From the NCBI RefSeq assembly GCF_014349235.1, contig NZ_JACSOH010000005.1, positions 212,042 through 276,041 of the forward strand: DNA of 64,000 bases, read 5' to 3'. The first letter of the stretch is position 1. Each line of letters begins with the position of its first letter. A model generated the notes under the pieces. It saw nothing but the letters and a program-made list of their open reading frames with translations. It had not been told where the DNA came from and ran no database searches. Shown here one piece after another: positions 52,220 through 60,750 of the stretch. This DNA is from Cytophaga sp. FL35. Its GTDB lineage: Bacteria > Bacteroidota > Bacteroidia > Flavobacteriales > Flavobacteriaceae. Position numbers and translations under genes: made by a program.

Positions 52220-52361
52220 GAGCGGATTTTGGGCAAAATTAATTAAAATAGAATTGTAGCGTTCCTAGGCTGACCTTGTTAAAAAAAGAATGCCAAGGAA
52301 TGCATAGAAATTTTTAAAATATATACCTTCGGTATACCATTAACAATTAAAAAATAATTAA

Positions 52362-52826
52362 ATGAAGTTTAGATTACATGTAGTAGGAATTATGCTTGTG
52401 AGCGGATTGTCTTTCGTTTATGCGCAAGAACAAGAAGCGGTAGGAACAGATTCTACCCAAACAGTTGAACTTGCTGATTTGGAGGCGAAAAAAAAATTAC
52501 AGGCTGAAATAGAAAAGGCCGAGAAGGAGGTAAAAAAGGCGGAAAAAGAAGCGAAGAAAGCAGAAAAGGCCCGTAAAAAAATGGAAAAGGCGGCAGAAAA
52601 ACGGGAAAAACTTAAAGATGCAGTAGTTGATAAAAAGAAAGCTATTGCCAAGAAGGAACGAAAGGTCAATTCTATGAAGGAAGATATGGAAATGGACAAG
52701 ATTAAAGGAAAGTTATCTCCAAATGATATCGATAAAATCAACAACAAAATAGAAAGGGAACAACTTAAGATTATTAGGGAAAAAGAGAAGTTACGAAAGC
52801 TTGAACTTAAACTTAGAAAAAGTTAA
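52362..52826 (+). CDS. Exported Lys/Glu-rich coiled-coil protein
   Basis: 154 residues. The signal peptide (LHVVGIMLVSGLSFVYAQEQ) indicates a periplasmic or surface protein. Residues ~42-105 are nearly all Lys, Glu and Ala with heptad spacing (EIEKAEKEVKKAEKEAKKAEK), forming a long coiled coil. A second helical part (~115-154) has MEMDKIKGKLSPNDIDKIN and IIREKEKLRKLELKL. I recognise no named family; such proteins are common in flavobacteria. The leader has a compact hairpin TATACC-TTC-GGTATA (52322-52336), 25 nt before the ATG. A strong terminator follows, so it is a single-gene unit. Confidence 0.82.
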   Translation: MKFRLHVVGIMLVSGLSFVYAQEQEAVGTDSTQTVELADLEAKKKLQAEIEKAEKEVKKAEKEAKKAEKARKKMEKAAEKREKLKDAVVDKKKAIAKKERKVNSMKEDMEMDKIKGKLSPNDIDKINNKIEREQLKIIREKEKLRKLELKLRKS

Positions 52827-52850
52827 AAGTATACCACCTATGGAATATAA

Positions 52851-52879
52851 AAAATCCCGTAACCTATTGTTGCGGGATT
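52851..52879 (+). terminator. Rho-independent terminator of the coiled-coil protein gene
   Basis: AAATCCCGTAAC and GTTGCGGGATTT form a 12-bp stem with one wobble pair and a 5-nt loop, continuing into a run of T. It starts 24 nt after the stop codon. Confidence 0.88.
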
Positions 52880-52966
52880 TTTTTATGAATCTATGATTAT
52901 TAGGTGGTTGTAACATTTTGGCATTATATGCGTCCTATAAGTGTAACCCTTTAATTCATCAAGCAA

Positions 52967-53332
52967 ATGGAAATCATCAATCAAAAAAGAGCCATGGAAA
53001 TTAATAACTCCTTATTGGTATTGGCTCATCTATCGCAATTACTAACATATGTGACAGGATGCGGGGGACTTATTGTACCGTTGGTCATTTGGTTAACTTC
53101 TAAAGATTCTGTTCAAGGAATGGACGAGCATGGAAAAGCCATCGTTAATTTTCAACTGAGCATGTTGTTGTTTACAATCTTAAGTATACCAGCCATTCTT
53201 CTATTGGGACTTGGGATTCTTAGCCTCATTTTTATTGGTATTATCGCCTTTATACTGCCTATAGTAAATGCTGTAAAGGCCAGCAATGGCGAATCTCCCA
53301 GTTACTTTATGACTATTAAGTTTATTTCCTAA
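52967..53332 (+). CDS. DUF4870 small membrane protein
   Basis: 121 residues (or 112 from the internal ATG at 52994). The DUF4870 pattern is clear: LVLAHLSQLLTYVTGCGGLIVPLVIWLTSKDSVQGMDEHGKAIVNFQLSMLLFTIL, with helices at about 24-45, 63-85 and 88-110. Members are small inner-membrane proteins of unknown role, similar to the Tic20-like group. It is a single gene between the terminator of the coiled-coil gene and the convergent dnaN, with a bidirectional terminator after it. Confidence 0.85.
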   Translation: MEIINQKRAMEINNSLLVLAHLSQLLTYVTGCGGLIVPLVIWLTSKDSVQGMDEHGKAIVNFQLSMLLFTILSIPAILLLGLGILSLIFIGIIAFILPIVNAVKASNGESPSYFMTIKFIS

Positions 53333-53353
53333 AAATTGTAGGAGCTGGCATAA

Positions 53354-53382
53354 AAAAAGCCTTGGGTATCCCAACGCTTTTT
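53354..53382. terminator. Bidirectional terminator between DUF4870 and dnaN genes
   Basis: AAAAAGC-c-TTGGG and CCCAA-c-GCTTTTT pair around TAT with one mismatch. The A-run on one side and T-run on the other let it stop both convergent transcripts. Confidence 0.78.
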
Positions 53383-53404
53383 CAATAGCTATCGGTTTTA
53401 TTAT

Positions 53405-54523
53405 CTAACTGTTGAGCATTACCGGCATAACCAACATAGTTACATTTTCTCCCTCATCCAACCCATCAATTGGGGTTAGGATCCCTGCACGATTAGGTAA
53501 GCTCATTTCCAAGGAAACATCATCACTATTCAAGTTGTTCAGCATTTCCGTCAAGAAACGGCTATTGAAACCAATTTGCATATCGTCACCTTGGTAGGAA
53601 CATGTCAATCGTTCTTCGGCCTTATTGCTATAGTCTATATCTTCGGCGGATATATTAAGTTCTGCGCCAGCAATTTTTAATCGTATTTGATGAGTGGTCT
53701 TATTACTGAAAATAGCCACACGCTTAACAGAACTTAAAAATTGTGTTCTGGAAATAGAGAGTTGATTCGGATTCTCTTTAGGTATTACCGCTTCATAATT
53801 TGGGTATTTCCCATCAATCAATCTACAGATCAATTCTGTATTCTCAAAACTGAATTTAGCATTGCTGTCATTGTATTCTATCACTACATCGGATTCACTA
53901 CCCGCTAAAATACCTTTCAATAAGTTTAGAGGTTTCTTAGGCATAATGAACTCTGCCACTTGCGAAGCTGTAACGTCCGTCCGTTGGTATTTTACCAATT
54001 TATGCGCATCAGTGGCGACAAAGGTGAGACTCTCTGTACTAAACTGAAAGAATACACCGCTCATTACCGGTCTTAAATCATCATTTCCAGCCGCAAAAAT
54101 GGTCTTGTCAATAGCAGTAGCCAGAATATCGCCCATCAATGTGGTAGAACTGGGGTTGGCCAATTCCACTGCCTTAGGAAATTCGGCACCATCGGCATAT
54201 GCCAAAGCATATTTACCATGGTTAGAACTTATTTCTACCGTATTGTTGTCCTCTACAACAAATGTCAATGGTTGCTCAGGAAAAGTCTTTAACGTTTCCA
54301 AAAGTAGCTTCGCAGGAACAGCAATCACACCCTCATTGTCAGAATCTACATTGAGCACAGAACTCATGGTAGTCTCTAAATCTGATGCTGAAACGGTTAA
54401 TTTGTCCTGTTTAAGGTCAAAAAGAAAATTGTCTAAAATAGGCAAGGTGTTGCTATTGTTGATAACACCACCCAAAACCTGAAGCTGTTTAAGGAGATAA
54501 GTACTGGATACTATGAATTTCAT
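53405..54523 (-). CDS. dnaN: DNA polymerase III beta subunit (sliding clamp)
   Basis: 372 residues, normal length. The three-fold repeated clamp domains begin MKFIVSSTYLLKQLQVLGGVINNSNTLPILDNFLFDL, with LTVSASDLETTMSSVL, GVFFQFSTESLTFVATDAHKLVKYQ in the middle domain and the conserved C-terminus DDVSLEMSLPNRAGILTPID...MLVMPVMLN. It clamps polymerases and mismatch repair proteins on DNA. It is not next to dnaA or an origin here, as is usual in Bacteroidota. A -7 element lies upstream. Confidence 0.97.
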   Translation of the reverse strand: MKFIVSSTYLLKQLQVLGGVINNSNTLPILDNFLFDLKQDKLTVSASDLETTMSSVLNVDSDNEGVIAVPAKLLLETLKTFPEQPLTFVVEDNNTVEISSNHGKYALAYADGAEFPKAVELANPSSTTLMGDILATAIDKTIFAAGNDDLRPVMSGVFFQFSTESLTFVATDAHKLVKYQRTDVTASQVAEFIMPKKPLNLLKGILAGSESDVVIEYNDSNAKFSFENTELICRLIDGKYPNYEAVIPKENPNQLSISRTQFLSSVKRVAIFSNKTTHQIRLKIAGAELNISAEDIDYSNKAEERLTCSYQGDDMQIGFNSRFLTEMLNNLNSDDVSLEMSLPNRAGILTPIDGLDEGENVTMLVMPVMLNS

Positions 54524-54610
54524 AGGAAGACGGTTATTTCAATTTTGTAGGATATAATGTTCTCAAATGTCTTGTCAAAATTTTATAAATACCTCAAAAT
54601 ACAAGACAAA

Positions 54611-54618
54611 CAAAGATA
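54611..54618 (-). promoter_or_regulatory. -7 promoter element of dnaN
   Basis: Read leftward TATCTTTG, a perfect TAnnTTTG, ~88 nt before the dnaN start codon in the gap after gldG. The -33 TTG is not at ideal spacing. Confidence 0.45.
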
Positions 54619-54657
54619 TTTTAATTGTGCTTTTTACCGAAACAAACTTATTAACAT

Positions 54658-56322
54658 CTACTTGCTATAGCTACGCTTTCTATAGTAGTTGAACAAGAAC
54701 CCGAAAACGAGGGTTAAAACCACGGGAACCCCTATATTCATAAGTTGCCACTTGGTTTTTTGTGCTGCAATCTTCTTTTGGTCCAAAAACGGTATGGCCA
54801 CTTTCTTACTTCGAATGTTTATAAGTCCTTTATCATCCAACATAAAATTGATGCTGTTGAGCAAAAATTCCTTGTTGCCATAGTAATTATTGGTCCATTT
54901 GTCATAACCCAGTTCCAATGGCCTACCATTACGTAATTGATTTTTTATCAAATCCCCATCTGAGATGACCAGCATGGCACTTTCAATCCCATCATCTTTG
55001 GACCCATTTAGTTGAAGGGGTTTGATTCGGTTTTTATAGGCTGATGTAAATTTACCTGTAATCAAAACCGCCAAGGCTTTGTTACCGTTATTGAATTTCG
55101 CCTTGTCCGGTGTTTGGCTTATGATGTTGAGGTCAACCACTTTTGGGGTACCCTCCAAACGCGATAGGGGAGAACTGGTAAGTAGAATTTCCTTATGATA
55201 TGCATTTGCCAAGGTGTCTATACTTCCCGCAAACTGAAATCGTAGCGCTTCTATGTTGTTTACAATAGGGTGATTTGTTTTTGCAAACACCATAGGGTGG
55301 TACATCCAAGGTACGGGGTTGTACTGGGAATCATTCCCTTCTCCTGTTGCCAATACAATTTGGGTAAAGTACATGTCATTTACCAAATCTGTGTTGAAAC
55401 GTACGCCATATCTAAAAAAGAAATCGGTCAAGTTAAGTTCCCTTGGAAGCGCAACTGCATTGCCATTTTCATTTAGCAAACTATCAAGTTCCATGGTGAC
55501 CTGATCCATTAGCCAAACCGACTTTCCACCGTTTACCATAAATTGGTCCATCACAAACTTTTCTTCATCCGAAAAGGCCTGAGTGGGTTTGGCAATTAGT
55601 GCCAGGTCATACTGTTTTAGCTGGTCCAACGTACCTTGCGGATTGGTCTCAACGGAATCCAAGGTGATGGCGCCAATATTGTAATAATCCCTAAGAGTCG
55701 TAAGAAAATCGGCAATATAGATATCATCAAGTTCCCCGTTCCCCTTTACGATGGCTATTTGCTTTTTTTCTTGGATGGAAATTTTTGAAAAGGCATCTGC
55801 AAAGGCGTATTCCAATTGCTGAACGGAATTGTTTACGCGTTCTTCAGAACTGGCTCCTAGTTTATTTTTTAACAAGGGCACTTTTACGGTATTGTTATCA
55901 TAATTGACAAGAGCCCATGGAAACACAATTTCCTGGGACATACTCCCGTTGTCTTCTACCGTAATTTGGGCGGGCGTAAGTCCTAAACCCTGTAATTCTG
56001 CCATGGTCTGTTCCGCAGAACCGGAATCTTCCAAGGGATCAATAAAATTGAATTTAATTTGGCTGTTTTCCGATGCAAATTCTTCTAAAATCTGTTTGGT
56101 TTCCGTTCTTAATTTGGCAAACTCCGGAGGTAATTCACCATCCAAAAGCACATCAACAATTACCGGTTTTTCAAAGGACGAAATAATGTCCACGGCTTCA
56201 TTGGAAAGGGTAAAACGTCCATCTTCGGTCAAATCAAACCGGGTGTAGACAAACTGACTAGTAAAATTTATGGCGAAAAGGATAAAAAGTGCCAATAGGG
56301 TTGTAACGAACGCTTTCTTCAT
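54658..56322 (-). CDS. gldG: Gliding motility-associated ABC transporter substrate-binding protein GldG
   Basis: 554 residues. An N-terminal helix (FVTTLLALFILFAINFTSQFVY) and a C-terminal helix (LMNIGVPVVLTLVFGFLFNYY) bracket a periplasmic ABC-auxiliary domain (RFDLTEDGRFTLSNEAVDII, ...VDVLLDGELPPEFAKLRTETKQILEEFA). The LTEDGRFTLS start is typical of GldG. With GldF and GldA it forms an ABC-type system required for gliding in Flavobacterium and probably assisting the type 9 secretion machinery. gldF precedes it with a one-base overlap. gldA is not in the window, as is common in flavobacteria. Confidence 0.94.
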   Translation of the reverse strand: MKKAFVTTLLALFILFAINFTSQFVYTRFDLTEDGRFTLSNEAVDIISSFEKPVIVDVLLDGELPPEFAKLRTETKQILEEFASENSQIKFNFIDPLEDSGSAEQTMAELQGLGLTPAQITVEDNGSMSQEIVFPWALVNYDNNTVKVPLLKNKLGASSEERVNNSVQQLEYAFADAFSKISIQEKKQIAIVKGNGELDDIYIADFLTTLRDYYNIGAITLDSVETNPQGTLDQLKQYDLALIAKPTQAFSDEEKFVMDQFMVNGGKSVWLMDQVTMELDSLLNENGNAVALPRELNLTDFFFRYGVRFNTDLVNDMYFTQIVLATGEGNDSQYNPVPWMYHPMVFAKTNHPIVNNIEALRFQFAGSIDTLANAYHKEILLTSSPLSRLEGTPKVVDLNIISQTPDKAKFNNGNKALAVLITGKFTSAYKNRIKPLQLNGSKDDGIESAMLVISDGDLIKNQLRNGRPLELGYDKWTNNYYGNKEFLLNSINFMLDDKGLINIRSKKVAIPFLDQKKIAAQKTKWQLMNIGVPVVLTLVFGFLFNYYRKRSYSK

Positions 56323-57053
56323 TATCGGTTCATATTTTTAAGCTGCTGCCATGTTAAAAACAGGAAGAAAGCGCTTAGCGAAATAAAATAGAGCAGGTCT
56401 CTTGTGTCCAACATTCCCAAAGAAATACTATCAAAATGATGTTTCATGCCAAAACTTTGAACAGTCAATGCTGCTTGACCACTTTCAAATAGGGATGCTA
56501 GGCCCTCAAAACCATAAAAGAGCAAAAAACAAAGAACTACTCCAATGATAAAGGCTACAATTTGATTTTCGGAAAGTGTGGAAGCAAAAATACCAATAGC
56601 CGTATAACAAGACATCAGGAATAGGGTGCCCGTATAAGACCCTATTACTGGGCCCATATCTAAATTGCCCACCGTTGCTCCTAATTCGTTGATTGCATGC
56701 ACATAAATGAAAGTAGGTAGTAAGGCGATGATTCCCAAAACCAAGGTTCCAAAAAATTTACCTAAAACGGTCTGAGAAAGGCTCAACGGTTTGATGAAGA
56801 GCAATTCTAAAGTTCCCAGTTTTCGTTCTTCGGAAAAGCTTTTCATAGTGATGGCCGGAATCAAAAAAAGAAAAACCCAGGGCACCAATTGAAAGAAATT
56901 GCTCAAATCTGCGAATCCGTATTCAAAAATATTATAAGGACCTTTAAAGACCCAAAGGAACAATCCGTTAAGAACTAAAAAAAGACCGATTACCAAATAG
57001 GCTATGGGCGAAGTAAAAAATGATTGTATTTCGCGTTTGAAAATAGCGAGCAT
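56322..57053 (-). CDS. gldF: Gliding motility-associated ABC transporter permease GldF
   Basis: 243 residues with six hydrophobic helices of the ABC-2 permease type. Motifs: MLAIFKREIQSFFTSPIAYLVIGLFLVLNGLFLWVF, LFLIPAITMKSFSEERKLGTLELLFIKPLSLSQTVLGKFFG and HHFDSISLGMLDTRDLLYFISLSAFFLFLTWQQLKNMNR, all as in GldF. It is the membrane channel partner of GldG, whose gene begins at the last base of this one. The leader region (57054-57180) has a TAAATTTG -7-like sequence, but the -33 element is unclear. Confidence 0.95.
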   Translation of the reverse strand: MLAIFKREIQSFFTSPIAYLVIGLFLVLNGLFLWVFKGPYNIFEYGFADLSNFFQLVPWVFLFLIPAITMKSFSEERKLGTLELLFIKPLSLSQTVLGKFFGTLVLGIIALLPTFIYVHAINELGATVGNLDMGPVIGSYTGTLFLMSCYTAIGIFASTLSENQIVAFIIGVVLCFLLFYGFEGLASLFESGQAALTVQSFGMKHHFDSISLGMLDTRDLLYFISLSAFFLFLTWQQLKNMNR

Positions 57054-57180
57054 TACATCTTTGGCTTAGTTATGAAAATAGGTTGTTTGACATTCCGAAT
57101 AAATCCTGAAATGTACAAAGCCCCCGATAAATCTCAAATTTAATAACATTTTGTAACCTATTACATCCTATATTGAAAGA

Positions 57181-58011
57181 TTAAGTAAAACTGACCGTAA
57201 TCGTATCTCTATAATCCAGACCTAGAAGGGTAGAGGCACCCCCAACCGTTTTAAGGTCGCTTTTATAGATGGCAAGTTCTATATAGTTGGCAGAGTTAAA
57301 AAGGGCCAACAAATCTCCGGCACCCTTTCGCTGTCCCTTATCCAAATCAAAATTGATTATGTCACTATATTTATTATGAATGTGATGTACCTTGGTACTA
57401 CGGGCGCTAAGCTCAAAGCTTCGTCCCTTTCTGTAGGCCTCAAAGAAGTTTTTATGAATGTTGGTAACAACGTTCCCGTAATTGTCAATGTAAATCACAT
57501 TGCCTATGATTCTATTTCCACTATCGACAACAGTAGGCGTAAAATCACGTAATTCCTTGAGCTCGCTAAAAGGCCGACCTACTACTTCAAGCGTACCGCC
57601 GCGTGCAATATGGCAAGCAACTTGCACAAAAACATCCATTACAGGAAAGGACCCATGGGTAGGGTTGGGAATATTTAAATGGACTACTTTTTCAGGGTTT
57701 TTGGCAGAGGTTATCAACCCTATTACCCCATTATTGGCCGTAATAAAATAGTGTCCGTCTACCAAAACTGCAATATGCTGGTTTTCCGGGGTAGGTTCAG
57801 AATCCACGCCAACAATATGTATGGTGCCTTCCGGAAAGCTTTTATAGGAGTTCTCAAGGATATAGGCGCATTCCTGAATATTGAACGGACTTACATCATG
57901 GGAAATATCAACAATTCTTACATCTGCCAATTCTCTGTAAATAGTGCCTTTAAGGGCACCTACAAAATGGTCTTTAACTCCAAAATCCGTGGTAAGGGTT
58001 ATGATTGCCAT
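57181..58011 (-). CDS. S-adenosyl-L-methionine hydrolase (adenosine-forming), DUF62 family
   Basis: 276 residues. The family start is unmistakable: ITLTTDFGVKDHFVGALKGTIYRELADVRIVDISHDVSPFNIQECAYIL, with the Asp of TTDFG in the active site, then GTIHIVGVDSEPTPENQHIAVLVDGHYFITANNGVIGLI and GNVIYIDNYGNVVTNIHKNFF (the DNYGN motif). Members split SAM to adenosine and methionine using water; halogenases share the fold but have an extra loop not evident here. It is a single gene divergent from phoH, with a -7 element at 58077-58070. Confidence 0.9.
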   Translation of the reverse strand: MAIITLTTDFGVKDHFVGALKGTIYRELADVRIVDISHDVSPFNIQECAYILENSYKSFPEGTIHIVGVDSEPTPENQHIAVLVDGHYFITANNGVIGLITSAKNPEKVVHLNIPNPTHGSFPVMDVFVQVACHIARGGTLEVVGRPFSELKELRDFTPTVVDSGNRIIGNVIYIDNYGNVVTNIHKNFFEAYRKGRSFELSARSTKVHHIHNKYSDIINFDLDKGQRKGAGDLLALFNSANYIELAIYKSDLKTVGGASTLLGLDYRDTITVSFT

Positions 58012-58069
58012 GCAGCAATGTTGATATGTTTTTAGTTAGACAAACTGAATTTTCGTTAAGTTTGTTAAA

Positions 58070-58077
58070 CAAAATTA
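58070..58077 (-). promoter_or_regulatory. -7 promoter element of the SAM hydrolase gene
   Basis: Read leftward TAATTTTG, a perfect TAnnTTTG, with a TTG (CTTGG) 15 nt before it, shorter than the usual 17-21 spacing. The start codon is ~60 nt downstream. Confidence 0.4.
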
Positions 58078-58139
58078 TGACAAAAAAACAGCCAAGCGAA
58101 ATAATTATAGCAGGGCTTTAATTTTAACACTATTTCTTT

Positions 58140-59093
58140 TTGAACGAACTCATAATAGAACTTACCGATATTAGCCCAAGGGAGTTTTTTGGGCAGGGGA
58201 ACCAGAATATTGATTTACTCAAAAAGTACTTTCCCAAATTAAAGATTGTTGCTAGGGGCAATAAAATAAAGGTTTACGGAGACGAAGAAATGCTGGAGGA
58301 GTTTGATACCCGAATGGATATGCTCACCGCCCATTTTGCAAAATACAATAAGTTGGATGAGAATGTCATTGAACGTGTGCTCACCAGTGAAACTTCTTCT
58401 GATTACGAATCACCGGAAGGCAGTGGGGAAATTTTGGTACATGGGGTTAGTGGCCGGTTGATTAAAGCGCAGACCGTGAACCAACGTAAATTGGTAGATG
58501 CGGCCAAAAAGAACGATATGGTCTTTGCCATTGGTCCTGCTGGAACGGGTAAGACGTATACCGGGGTGGCTTTGGCCGTTAAAGCATTAAAGGAAAAACA
58601 GGTAAAAAGAATCATACTTACAAGGCCTGCGGTTGAGGCAGGGGAAAACCTTGGATTTTTGCCAGGTGATTTAAAAGAAAAACTAGACCCTTATATGCAA
58701 CCTCTTTATGATGGTCTTAGGGATATGATTCCTGCTGAGAAACTGGCACATTTGATCGAGAACGGTACCATCCAGATAGCGCCCTTGGCTTTTATGCGTG
58801 GACGTACGTTGGACAATGCCTTTGTTATTTTGGACGAAGCCCAGAACACTACCCATGCCCAAATGAAAATGTTCCTAACTAGAATGGGAAAAAATGCCAA
58901 ATTTTTGGTCACAGGCGATCCTGGACAAATCGATTTGCCCAGAAGGGTGATTTCAGGATTAAAGGAAGCCCTATTGATCCTTAAGAATACAGAGGGTATT
59001 GGCATTGTTTATCTAGATGATAAGGATGTTATACGCCATAAACTTGTTAAGAAAGTTGTGGATGCGTATAAAACAATAGAGCATCAGAATTAA
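58140..59093 (+). CDS. phoH: PhoH-like ATPase
   Basis: 317 residues with a TTG start: an in-frame stop lies five codons upstream and no ATG precedes NELIIELTDISPREFFG, the conserved start of flavobacterial PhoH. An N-terminal KH-like part (~1-90) is followed by the ATPase: MVFAIGPAGTGKTYTGVALAV (Walker A 132-139), RIILTRPAVEAGENLGFLPGDLKEKLDPYMQPLYDGL, IAPLAFMRGRTLDNAFVILDEAQNTTHAQMKMFLTRMG and FLVTGDPGQIDLP. PhoH proteins act in RNA metabolism together with YbeY-type nucleases. purC follows 35 nt later and may be co-transcribed. Confidence 0.95.
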   Translation: MNELIIELTDISPREFFGQGNQNIDLLKKYFPKLKIVARGNKIKVYGDEEMLEEFDTRMDMLTAHFAKYNKLDENVIERVLTSETSSDYESPEGSGEILVHGVSGRLIKAQTVNQRKLVDAAKKNDMVFAIGPAGTGKTYTGVALAVKALKEKQVKRIILTRPAVEAGENLGFLPGDLKEKLDPYMQPLYDGLRDMIPAEKLAHLIENGTIQIAPLAFMRGRTLDNAFVILDEAQNTTHAQMKMFLTRMGKNAKFLVTGDPGQIDLPRRVISGLKEALLILKNTEGIGIVYLDDKDVIRHKLVKKVVDAYKTIEHQN

Positions 59094-59128
59094 AGATTAA
59101 TCAAAATACATAGCGATACGCAGGTCTA

Positions 59129-60079
59129 ATGAGCAATACTATCATTGATACCAATTATAATTTTCCCGGCCAGAAAAGTGTTTATAAAGGCAAGGTGAGG
59201 GAGGTTTACACTCTTGAGAACGATATTTTGTTAATGATAGCAACAGACCGTCTTTCGGCTTTTGATGTGGTCATGCCCAAGGGTATTCCCTATAAAGGCC
59301 AAATTCTAAACCAGATTGCTACCCAAATGATGGCGGCCACGCAAGATATTGTGCCCAATTGGTTGATTGCTACTCCAGACCCCAATGTGGCCATAGGACA
59401 TGCATGTGAACCTTTTAAGGTAGAAATGGTGATTCGCGGGTATATGTCCGGACATGCTGCCAGGGAATACAGGGCTGGTAAACGTTTGTTATGCGGTGTA
59501 CCTATGCCGGAGGGAATGAAGGAAAACGATGCTTTTCCGGAACCCATCATTACTCCTGCCACCAAGGCGGAGAAAGGGGACCATGATGAGGATATTTCCA
59601 AGGAGGAAATACTAAAAAGAGGAATAGTCTCCACAGAAGATTATGAAGTTCTTGAAAAATATACCCGTAGTCTATTTCAAAGGGGAACTGAAATAGCCGC
59701 GGAGAGAGGGCTCATTTTGGTAGACACCAAGTATGAATTTGGTAAAACCAAAGATGGAAAGATTGTCTTGATTGATGAAATTCACACCCCGGATTCTTCC
59801 CGATATTTTTATGCGGATGGCTATAAAGAGAGACAGCAAAAAGGGGAACCTCAAAAACAACTTTCCAAGGAATTTGTTCGCCAATGGCTGATACAAAACG
59901 GATTTCAAGGATTAGAAGGACAGACCGTTCCGGAAATGACGGATTCCTATATTGAAACCGTTAGTGATAGGTATATTGAACTTTTTGAGAATATTACCGG
60001 AACAACATTTGAAAAAGCCGACATTTCCAATATTCAAGAGCGAATTGAAAAGAATGTCTTGGCCTATTTAAAAAATTAG
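59129..60079 (+). CDS. purC: Phosphoribosylaminoimidazole-succinocarboxamide synthase
   Basis: 316 residues, the longer type of PurC. Landmarks: [85 protein letters not shown] ([22 protein letters not shown]), [34 protein letters not shown]. It joins aspartate to CAIR with ATP in purine synthesis. The conserved lysine and aspartate positions are intact. It follows phoH and converges with the exonuclease gene, with only 8 nt between the stop codons and no hairpin. Confidence 0.97.
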   Translation: MSNTIIDTNYNFPGQKSVYKGKVREVYTLENDILLMIATDRLSAFDVVMPKGIPYKGQILNQIATQMMAATQDIVPNWLIATPDPNVAIGHACEPFKVEMVIRGYMSGHAAREYRAGKRLLCGVPMPEGMKENDAFPEPIITPATKAEKGDHDEDISKEEILKRGIVSTEDYEVLEKYTRSLFQRGTEIAAERGLILVDTKYEFGKTKDGKIVLIDEIHTPDSSRYFYADGYKERQQKGEPQKQLSKEFVRQWLIQNGFQGLEGQTVPEMTDSYIETVSDRYIELFENITGTTFEKADISNIQERIEKNVLAYLKN

Positions 60080-60087
60080 TTTGCCAA

Positions 60088-60750
60088 TTATCGTAGAAGT
60101 TTTTTCACCGAAAAATTGCGTTGTGCCTTTAGCTTCACCAATATTTTAAGGAAAGCAATGGCAGTTATATAGGCATCCCCCAAAGCCGTGTGCCGATCTT
60201 TGGTAGAAATATCAAATTTATCCGCCAGATAATCCAAAGTATAGGCTTCCTGAGTTCTGGAAAGGGGCGTGGCGATCAAGGATTTTTTAAATAGCACAGA
60301 GGTATCCAAGACCTTGTTTTTGAGTTTGGGCATTCCGTGACGTTTGAGGGCATGGTTGATCATATTTATGTCAAACCTAGCATGATGGGCCACCAAAACG
60401 GCATTGCCAATGAATTCCAAGAATAACATAAGGGCTTCCAATTCTGTTATTCGGTCCTGCTTGCCATCTTTTAAAATTCCATGTATTTCAACATTCTTTG
60501 CGTGGTAAAAATGCTGGTCCAAAAAAACTTCAAAGCTTTCGTTTACAATAATGGTGCTATTTTTTAGACTTAACGCTCCAATGGACAATACCCTGTCATT
60601 TTCATAATCGAAGCCCGTGGTTTCCGTATCCAAAACCACAAATCTTATGGAGTTTAAATCCTGCGATAGCTTGTCATTAAATTGCCTAGCATAGGATTCC
60701 CAGAAATCGGGATAATTTATTTTTCTCTTCTTTTTAAACCAGTTGATCAT
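60088..60750 (-). CDS. DnaQ-like 3'-5' exonuclease
   Basis: 220 residues. The DEDDh exonuclease motifs are complete: Exo I FVVLDTETTGFDYENDRVLSIGALSL, Exo II VLVAHHARFDINMINHALK, Exo III DRHTALGDAYITAIAFL. It is related to the epsilon subunit but shorter and without a polymerase link. It overlaps the preceding cNMP/CBS/DUF294 gene by 4 nt, a pairing seen in many bacteria, where the exonuclease and the nucleotidyltransferase-like protein are translated together. Substrate unknown. Confidence 0.92.
   Translation of the reverse strand: MINWFKKKRKINYPDFWESYARQFNDKLSQDLNSIRFVVLDTETTGFDYENDRVLSIGALSLKNSTIIVNESFEVFLDQHFYHAKNVEIHGILKDGKQDRITELEALMLFLEFIGNAVLVAHHARFDINMINHALKRHGMPKLKNKVLDTSVLFKKSLIATPLSRTQEAYTLDYLADKFDISTKDRHTALGDAYITAIAFLKILVKLKAQRNFSVKKLLR

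Noticed and set aside
52234..52241. TAATTTTG -7-like element before mnmE
   Set aside because: It would leave a leader of under 10 nt and has no TTG at the right distance; kept only as a remark.
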